Assembly: GCA_913049555.1 (NCBI GenBank)
Contig: CAJWYM010000011.1
Coordinates: 1-58,002 of the forward strand
Direction of reading: 5' to 3'
Length of the DNA stretch: 58,002 nucleotides
From: an uncultured Opitutia bacterium
Lineage (GTDB): Bacteria; Verrucomicrobiota; Verrucomicrobiia; Opitutales; CAJWYM01
A program made the translations under genes and the position numbers. Positions 52,362-58,002 of this stretch are shown in pieces. The stretch's first letter is position 1. Each line of letters begins with the position of its first letter. Below the pieces are notes generated by a model that saw only the letters and a list, made by a program, of their open reading frames with translations, did no database searches and was not told the origin of the DNA.

Positions 52362-54209
52362 TTATGTTTGAAATTCTATTTGAGGGGGCGTTTTTTTTAA
52401 CTGCCTGAGGTGAATCCTCTCTTTTTGAACAAAATTGGATTCTTCCTGAGATAAACTTGGATCCTCACTCTTCTTTCTTAGTAAATTCTCCTGCCTCCTT
52501 AAAAATCGATTGAATAGATCTTTTAGACATTGATTGGCCTTCAAAAAAGGTTCTTCGTAGTTTGATTCTTGGGACAGCATTGTGTAGAGCGCATCCGTTT
52601 CTTCATCTCCCTCTAGTAATTCAGAAATTCCTCTTATACCCTCCCAAAGTCCCTCTTGCATTTCCAGAAGAACTCGGTGTAAGATGGATCCGTAAATTGA
52701 AGAGATATTAATCCATTCTGGATTAATAACTTGTGACATGTGTTCTTGTAGTTCTTCATGATGCAAAAGTAAGAACAAAATGACATATTCGATCGTTGTC
52801 AACTCCTTGCTTAACTTTTTATCCAAATTATCTTCTTTATTAGAAACACTTATAGTATTTCGACTAGAAATCTTCTTAAAACGATTGTTCACAAAACGAT
52901 CAAAATCCATTTGAACCGATGAAAGATCTAATCCTAATTGAGTGCTAAAAATTCTAATATATTCACTTTTTTTTATTTCAGATTCAACCAAGTCTATGTA
53001 GCTAAAAAATTCAATAGAAAGATTTTCTAACTCACCAGGACCCAAAGAATCCTCACCCTTTTTAGTCATGATTAAAAAATCAATCGGATTCACATTTCTA
53101 AATTTGAGATCCACCAATCCATTTTTGCCAGAGCCAGCGAATAAGGTATCAGGATCTTGTCCATTTTCCAGAGAGGTAAAAGTCAAATCGATCCCAGCCT
53201 TGAAGCCCAATGGGATCAAACGAATTGCAGCTTTTGTACCTGCTGAATCCCCATCTAATAAACACTCCACATATTTAGGGGAATACCTTTTCAACAATTG
53301 AAGCTGCTCTACTGTAACAGAGGTCCCTTGCGGAGCAATAGCGTTGTGAACCCCAACCGTCCAACACCGGATTGCATCCAACTGACCTTCAACTAAAATG
53401 AATGATCCCATTTCATTTACATGGTTTTTGGCATGATCTAAGCCAAAAAGAACTTTGCTTTTATAAAAAATAGGGGTTTCTGGGGAATTGATATACTTCG
53501 CATCTGAAGAAGGTGACTCTGGAGTAAAACCCGTCTTTCTTGCAGTAAAGGCTATAACACGCCCTTGGATATCCCTGATAGGAATCATGAGTCGACCAGT
53601 AAAGCGCGGAAAAATTGTATCATTTGAACGCCCATAATACAATCCACTCTCCACTAATTCCTTGTTGGAGTACCCTTTAGCAAACAAGAGCTCTTTTAAA
53701 GCTAGAGATTTTGGATCTGAAAATCCTATTTTATAATCTTTGGCATGATCTAAAGAAAAGGAGCGATTTTCTACCCAATATTTCCTTATTTCTACACTGA
53801 CATCGGCTTTAGAGAAAAAGCACTGATGATAATGACTCGCTGCAACCTCATGAATGTCTAATAGCCGTTTTTTTATAGATGGACTTTTTAAAGGTCTTCC
53901 ACTCGCTGATTGTTCGTATTCTAGGTGGATTTTGTAGCGATCGGCAAGCCACTCAATCGATTCAGGAAAGGTTAAATTCTCGATAAGTTGAACAAATCGA
54001 AATAAATTTCCAGCATGTCCACTGCTGAAACACTTGAAAATTTGGCTGTCTGGATAAACGACAAAAGAAGGAGTTTTTTCGGTATTAAATGGGCTTAATC
54101 CCTTATAAATTGTCCCAGATCGCTTCAAAGTAACATAAGATGAAGCAAGATCGACAAGATCTACTTTCTGCCGAATATCTTCTAAACAATTTTCAGTAAT
54201 TAAAGCCAA
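52362..54209 (-). CDS. dnaG: DNA primase with degenerate zinc ribbon
   Basis: The 615-residue primase has the normal order: CHC2-like zinc domain (about 1-100), primase core with Toprim (EGQLDAIRCW about 273-282; DGDSAGTKAA about 318-327), and a C-terminal helicase-binding part. The zinc ribbon has lost three of four ligands: the C and H of CPFH are S39 and N42, the third Cys is kept (C60) and the fourth is S63. The surrounding consensus (TPSFVVYPDSQIFKCF) is otherwise kept, so the domain remains but is unlikely to bind zinc in the usual way. It lies 22 nt after the TPR gene. Confidence 0.93.
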   Translation of the reverse strand: MALITENCLEDIRQKVDLVDLASSYVTLKRSGTIYKGLSPFNTEKTPSFVVYPDSQIFKCFSSGHAGNLFRFVQLIENLTFPESIEWLADRYKIHLEYEQSASGRPLKSPSIKKRLLDIHEVAASHYHQCFFSKADVSVEIRKYWVENRSFSLDHAKDYKIGFSDPKSLALKELLFAKGYSNKELVESGLYYGRSNDTIFPRFTGRLMIPIRDIQGRVIAFTARKTGFTPESPSSDAKYINSPETPIFYKSKVLFGLDHAKNHVNEMGSFILVEGQLDAIRCWTVGVHNAIAPQGTSVTVEQLQLLKRYSPKYVECLLDGDSAGTKAAIRLIPLGFKAGIDLTFTSLENGQDPDTLFAGSGKNGLVDLKFRNVNPIDFLIMTKKGEDSLGPGELENLSIEFFSYIDLVESEIKKSEYIRIFSTQLGLDLSSVQMDFDRFVNNRFKKISSRNTISVSNKEDNLDKKLSKELTTIEYVILFLLLHHEELQEHMSQVINPEWINISSIYGSILHRVLLEMQEGLWEGIRGISELLEGDEETDALYTMLSQESNYEEPFLKANQCLKDLFNRFLRRQENLLRKKSEDPSLSQEESNFVQKERIHLRQLKKTPPQIEFQT

Positions 54210-54231
54210 TTAAATCCTCAAGAATTTTTTT

Positions 54232-55950
54232 TCAATTACCCGAGCCTAAATTTTTAAGTCGAATTTTAACACTGGATGCCAATGGATGACTAGGATGCTT
54301 TTCCAAAAACTCTTGGTAGAGTAAAGCAGATACCCGAGGTTTTTGACGAATTGTCCTAAAAGCACTGGCAAGAGAAAGAGTGATCGTCGGATCATCCGGG
54401 AAATCTTCCTTACTTTTCAACAACTCATCTAAATATTTTTCTGAAGGTTGTAGTTTTTTCATTAATTTCAAATACTCGATTCTATATTGCAAGTTGCCTC
54501 TGTCATTACGAACCGCCTCCATAACAGTCATTTCGGCATTCTCCATTTCCGCCATTAAGAGATAAGCACGAGACAATGAAAACCAAGAACTGGCATTTTG
54601 TGAGTTGATTCCCAAGGCCTTCCAAAATGCCCCAACTGAATTGGAAAAATCACGCGATATTAGCAATTGGTTGCCTTCTTCAATATGTTCTAATTCTTGT
54701 TTCTGAAGATCTGATAACTCTACAAGCGATTCGATTGGGGTTTCTTCATCTGTTAAATCCACTTCTTTTGTTTTATCCAGAGGATTCGATAAATCACCCT
54801 CTTTCTTTTGATTCTGAGCCCCAACATCATCCTCTAGATTCGAATTTAAAGGATTCCTAGAAACGTCGGCTGCATCTGAAGAGTCATTATCCGTCAATTC
54901 CAATGACTGTTGGACGACCTGTTTTGTCGAATCCAATGAAGTTGGATCCACCCGAGCAGAATCCACTGGCAAATCCAAAGAATTTTTGACGGGTTCCTCT
55001 AAATTTGGACGCGCGATTTGTTTGCTTTGAGTAGAGATAAATTCTTCCTCCGTCATTGTTTCCTTTTTTTGAATCACAGAGGGTACCTCAAGTGGCAATA
55101 CCGAATCCTCTTTGCTCGATTGAGCAGATAAAGATTCCAATCTTTCCACTCCATTTGTTGCCTCAATGCTTGCTTGGGCAGCACGTGCATTTTCCCATTT
55201 GATAATCTTATTCCGAGTATTTGACACAATGGGATCCTCTAAAAATCGAGGAAATTCAGTCTCTATTTTAAGAATGACCTCCTCGGCCTTCAGCCAATTC
55301 TGGGTATTGCCATAAACTTCTAACAATCCGATCAATGAGGGGACTGGATAAGTAGATAAATCCCGAAGCGCCTCTTTAAAACGAAATTCTGCTTGTTCAT
55401 AGTTATTAATCTTTAAAAACAAGGATCCTAGCTTTGTTTCCTGTTCACTCGTAGGAATTTTATTTGCGATTTCTATACCTTTTAGATAAGTATCTAAGGC
55501 TGATTGGTATTCCTCCTTTTTTAAGAGAACTTCTGCAAATTCCAACCAAGCCTCCGAATCGTTTTGAAACTCTTTTAAATATTTTAAATAAGAAGAGCGA
55601 GCACTTGAGAGATCTTGGGCCTCTACAAAATTTTGGGCTGCATAAATAAACAACTGAGGGTCTCCAGACTTCATAGAAGCTGCAATATCAAAGAAAAAAG
55701 CTGCATCTGCAAAATTCAGCATCCTTTGATGAGCTATAGCAGTTAACTTAACCACCTCAATTTGATTGGAATGAGAGCTACTCAACTCATCTAAAATAAC
55801 AAGTGCTCTTGAATAACGGCCGGAATTAATAGCATCGTAGGATTCTTTCAGTCTTTTATCCAGATTTTCATCCAATTTTTCACAACCTGAAAAACAGACA
55901 ATCGACAAAAAAAGGGAGAAAATTAAAGTTAACGTACAAATTGTAGGCAT
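54232..55950 (-). CDS. TPR-repeat lipoprotein
   Basis: I start at ATG 55950 (MPTICTLTLIFS) rather than TTG 55974, because a TATAAA hexamer lies exactly 6 nt upstream of it. The 572-residue protein has a lipoprotein signal ending CFSGC (lipidated Cys at about 23). TPR-like helix pairs run from about 30 to 240 (ESYDAINSGRYSRALVILDE and similar) and again from about 420 to 565. The middle 250-420 is acidic, Ser/Thr-rich and low in complexity. It should be a periplasmic scaffold. Its place in front of dnaG and rpoD is odd for an envelope protein. Confidence 0.75.
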   Translation of the reverse strand: MPTICTLTLIFSLFLSIVCFSGCEKLDENLDKRLKESYDAINSGRYSRALVILDELSSSHSNQIEVVKLTAIAHQRMLNFADAAFFFDIAASMKSGDPQLFIYAAQNFVEAQDLSSARSSYLKYLKEFQNDSEAWLEFAEVLLKKEEYQSALDTYLKGIEIANKIPTSEQETKLGSLFLKINNYEQAEFRFKEALRDLSTYPVPSLIGLLEVYGNTQNWLKAEEVILKIETEFPRFLEDPIVSNTRNKIIKWENARAAQASIEATNGVERLESLSAQSSKEDSVLPLEVPSVIQKKETMTEEEFISTQSKQIARPNLEEPVKNSLDLPVDSARVDPTSLDSTKQVVQQSLELTDNDSSDAADVSRNPLNSNLEDDVGAQNQKKEGDLSNPLDKTKEVDLTDEETPIESLVELSDLQKQELEHIEEGNQLLISRDFSNSVGAFWKALGINSQNASSWFSLSRAYLLMAEMENAEMTVMEAVRNDRGNLQYRIEYLKLMKKLQPSEKYLDELLKSKEDFPDDPTITLSLASAFRTIRQKPRVSALLYQEFLEKHPSHPLASSVKIRLKNLGSGN

Positions 55951-55956
55951 TGTAAT

Positions 55957-55962
55957 TTTATA
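55957..55962 (-). promoter_or_regulatory. -10 element of the TPR-dnaG-rpoD operon, predicted leaderless
   Basis: TATAAA (55962-55957 on the minus strand) lies exactly 6 nt before ATG 55950. The -35 is not well defined. The spacing is the same as for the glycosidase, sulfatase, prohibitin-like and nuoA genes. Confidence 0.45.
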
Positions 55963-55997
55963 ATTAATACTCAATAATATAAAAATATTTCAGATAA

Positions 55998-57011
55998 GTG
56001 AAAGGCATTAATTTAAATTTTCTATTTTTAATCTTTATCCTTCCTTATTTGTGTCTCATAACTCGATTGTATAGCAGTAAACAAGACAGCACATTGTTTC
56101 TAACAGAAGCCTCCACAAATAATTTCACACTTCAAGTCAAAGAAATATTTGAGCTCGACATCACAAAGAATTTAAAAGCAAACAAGTTTAAGAAAACAAC
56201 CAAAATAGGCCTTAAAGTTTATACGAACAGTGGAGCTGGTATTTGTACACCTACCCACTTAACCAAAGATATTATAAATCAACTGATCGAAATCGGTTAT
56301 CTTCATGAAAATATTTTCATAACAGATCTTGATAGGAATAAACTTAGAGAGTGTGAATATCTACCTTCACTGAGCAATCCTGAGCTCTTCTTTCATGGAG
56401 TCCGAGTCATTCCCCTATTAGAGTCAAATACCTTGGACACTTCATGGAGCTATGAAAGCCCTCTTCCTCAGAATGAGAAAATGAACCATGAAATCCACTT
56501 GGAATCTTCTTTTTTGTTTCGGGCAGGTTTAGAATTAGATAGAAGAAGTCTTCTACCTGCTCCATTAATTTTGGATACAGACTTTTGGATCAATCTTCCC
56601 ATCTTTACGGATCACTACTCTTTGGGTTTGAATGGAGCGCTTTTAAATGGCACCCTTTGGAACATTAGCAACAATGATCGATTTTTCTTAAATCCTAATT
56701 CTGGGAATATAGGAATTGCTGAAATTGCAAGCATTCCAGAATTAAAAGACAAATGGATTTTAAACATAGGCTCTTTGATTCGATTGCAATACATTGGAGG
56801 TCCAGAATTCAATTCTCTCTACAACACAGATCTCAATAAATTAATTGTATCGACCAATCCTTTGTGTATCGATCATTACGTTTTAAAGCTGATGAATAAA
56901 AATAGAATTCAAAATGGTTTTCTCCCTTTTGAAGTTCCACCATACTTTAAATTTGCGAAAAACTTAGGTTATAAGTTCGAAAGCAGGGATCTTGTAATTA
57001 AAAAATTTTAA
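55998..57011 (+). CDS. Secreted DUF362-like protein
   Basis: The 337-residue product starts at GTG (no ATG in frame, stop at 55995) with a hydrophobic signal (LNFLFLIFILPYLCLITRLY). A stretch around residues 190-220, LPAPLILDTDFWINLPIFTD followed by HYSLGLNGALLNG, resembles DUF362 proteins (metal-binding candidates near a KxH-like site), and the earlier part has GLKVYTNSGAGICTPTHLTK, similar to their N-terminal nucleotide-like loop. No Fe-S ferredoxin motif is present. The role is unknown. It is divergent from the TPR gene, 47 nt from that start, so the two share a very short promoter region. Confidence 0.45.
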   Translation: MKGINLNFLFLIFILPYLCLITRLYSSKQDSTLFLTEASTNNFTLQVKEIFELDITKNLKANKFKKTTKIGLKVYTNSGAGICTPTHLTKDIINQLIEIGYLHENIFITDLDRNKLRECEYLPSLSNPELFFHGVRVIPLLESNTLDTSWSYESPLPQNEKMNHEIHLESSFLFRAGLELDRRSLLPAPLILDTDFWINLPIFTDHYSLGLNGALLNGTLWNISNNDRFFLNPNSGNIGIAEIASIPELKDKWILNIGSLIRLQYIGGPEFNSLYNTDLNKLIVSTNPLCIDHYVLKLMNKNRIQNGFLPFEVPPYFKFAKNLGYKFESRDLVIKKF

Positions 57012-57020
57012 ATAAATGAT

Positions 57021-57050
57021 TTGTAATAAGATTAAAACTTAGATTATTAT
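57021..57050 (+). promoter_or_regulatory. nuoA promoter, predicted leaderless
   Basis: TTGTAA (57021-57026), an 18-nt spacer and TATTAT (57045-57050) are followed by exactly 6 nt and ATG 57057. No Shine-Dalgarno is present in the 6 nt. Confidence 0.5.
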
Positions 57051-57056
57051 ACGTAA

Positions 57057-57431
57057 ATGGTTTACGCTGAATATTTGCCAATACTCATTCAAGTAATCTT
57101 GGCTCTAGGTATTGGAGTTGGGATCCTTGTTGCCAGTCACGCTTTTGGTCAAGGTCCCAGGACCAACAGCACCAAAGATTCAGCTTATGAGTGCGGTATG
57201 ATTAGCACTGGGCAAGCGCATGCAAAGTTTTCTGTTAAATTTTATGTGGTAGCGATGCTATTTATAGTTTTTGATATAGAGGCTGTGTTTTTTATCCCTT
57301 GGGCTATGATTTATCGGGACTTTTTGGCGAACGATATCCCCATTTTGTTACCTATTCTATTTTTCACCACAATTCTTGTAGTAGGTTTCATTTATGAATT
57401 TAAAAAAGGAGCCCTCGATTGGGAAAAATGA
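57057..57431 (+). CDS. nuoA: NADH-quinone oxidoreductase subunit A
   Basis: The 124-residue membrane subunit of complex I has three helices (about 7-28, 63-85, 92-112). The conserved segment YECGM (about 42-46, with the Cys of the loop near the quinone site) and KFYVVAMLFIVFDIEAVFFI (about 61-80, with the acidic D-I-E-A) are present. Normally nuoB follows; here a PTS EIIA-like gene follows after 66 nt. The rest of complex I must be elsewhere. A leaderless promoter is predicted. Confidence 0.95.
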   Translation: MVYAEYLPILIQVILALGIGVGILVASHAFGQGPRTNSTKDSAYECGMISTGQAHAKFSVKFYVVAMLFIVFDIEAVFFIPWAMIYRDFLANDIPILLPILFFTTILVVGFIYEFKKGALDWEK

Positions 57432-57497
57432 TTTTTAAACTTTTTTTCAATTCTTCTGTTTTTCAATTTCGCCTAATCCCTACCCTTACATTTTGTT

Positions 57498-58002
57498 ATG
57501 CGGCTTGATTCCTACATAAGTCGTTCCAGAATTATAGATATCGAAAGTCCTTCTATCAAAGGAGCTTTCAGAGAGTTACTCACTACCTTTAAATTTGCAA
57601 AATCTAGTCAGAAAAAAAATGCCTTGATTAAAGAGTTGTTAGTTAGAGAAAAAACAATCACTAGTTATCTTGGGGATGGAATCTCTTTGCCCCATATTCG
57701 TTCTAGTTATGTGACCAGATATATGCTTGCAATCGGTCGGTGCCCTGAGGGTCTAGACACTTTTGAAAGCAACAATTACTCTGAAGTTAAATTTATTTTT
57801 TTACTAATTGCTCCCTCCAATGCGAGACAATATTTGAACTGTTTGGCGTCTTTAGCCCGATGTTTTCAAAATAAAAAAGACATCACTCGTTTGAAAGAAG
57901 CGGCTGATCTAGGACAATTTAAAGTAGGTATTCAAAATCTTTTTACTGATGAAACTTGCAAATTAACAAGGCAGAGCACTCGTTTAAACCGCCTGATACT
58001 AA
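57498..58002 (+). CDS. PTS EIIA type 2-like protein (partial, runs off the window)
   Basis: From ATG 57498 an open frame runs to the last base, 168 codons so far. It matches the PTS_EIIA_2 fold: KELLVREKTITSYLGDGISL then the phosphate-accepting His in PHIR, followed by a strand IGRCPEGLDTF. The later SNARQYLNCLASLARCFQNK is the family's helix. Such domains occur in fructose/mannitol PTS, in PtsN-type regulators, and fused to transporters. The missing C-terminal part would decide. Its place after nuoA suggests a regulatory link, but this is a guess. Confidence 0.75.
   Translation, partial: MRLDSYISRSRIIDIESPSIKGAFRELLTTFKFAKSSQKKNALIKELLVREKTITSYLGDGISLPHIRSSYVTRYMLAIGRCPEGLDTFESNNYSEVKFIFLLIAPSNARQYLNCLASLARCFQNKKDITRLKEAADLGQFKVGIQNLFTDETCKLTRQSTRLNRLIL

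Overview
The window looks like chromosome of a Gram-negative, AT-rich bacterium, most likely a marine Verrucomicrobiota of the Opitutae/Puniceicoccales type. I infer this from the sulfatase and glycosidase pair, two large OPT-like membrane proteins of the DUF6785/DUF6784 kind, LptD (so an outer membrane is present), a dnaG-rpoD pair, oxygen-dependent HemF, and many starts without a Shine-Dalgarno sequence. No taxonomic marker was searched, so the lineage is an inference.

Region 1-4396 is the distal part of a gene-cassette array of an integron. Seven attC-like sites (73-131 bp, each ending in a GTT core) separate six cassettes. These encode a class-C-like serine hydrolase, a membrane protein, a BrnT-type toxin with a ribbon-helix-helix antitoxin, a small secreted protein, a VapBC pair, and a decayed cassette. 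No integrase gene lies in the window; it should be to the left. The first and last attC are near copies and carry the same C-terminal peptide. A decayed brnT follows the last site.

Region 4800-9500 holds a methyltransferase/FAD-oxidoreductase pair, a PqiA-like protein, a two-helix membrane protein and non-coding or decayed DNA. Region 9520-14374 is a polysaccharide-use cluster: an intracellular glycosidase, an AraC regulator and a sulfatase without a signal peptide. Region 14819-26619 is a six-gene operon of two OPT-like proteins, two FtsX/MacB-type permeases (one fused to a dead M28-peptidase-like domain) and two LolD-type ATPases. I consider it the best candidate for an undescribed system.

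Region 26700-36268 carries small envelope proteins, a PpiD-like chaperone, pyrB, a dihydroorotase homologue that has lost all six metal ligands, a 40-residue membrane protein, queF, an RmlD-like reductase, tRNA-Tyr and ligA. Region 36457-45092 (minus strand) carries a membrane-anchored STAND-like ATPase, def, hemE, hemF, a DUF2851 protein, a prohibitin-like protein, mobA, pgpA and pgsA. Region 45162-58002 carries coaD, an MFS transporter, scpA, lptD, rpoD, dnaG, a TPR lipoprotein, a DUF362-like protein, nuoA without nuoB, and the start of a PTS EIIA-like gene.

Two themes run through the window. Several well-conserved proteins have lost catalytic or metal residues (PyrC-like, the DnaG zinc ribbon, the M28 domain). 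Several genes have a -10 hexamer exactly 6 nt before ATG, which predicts leaderless mRNAs.
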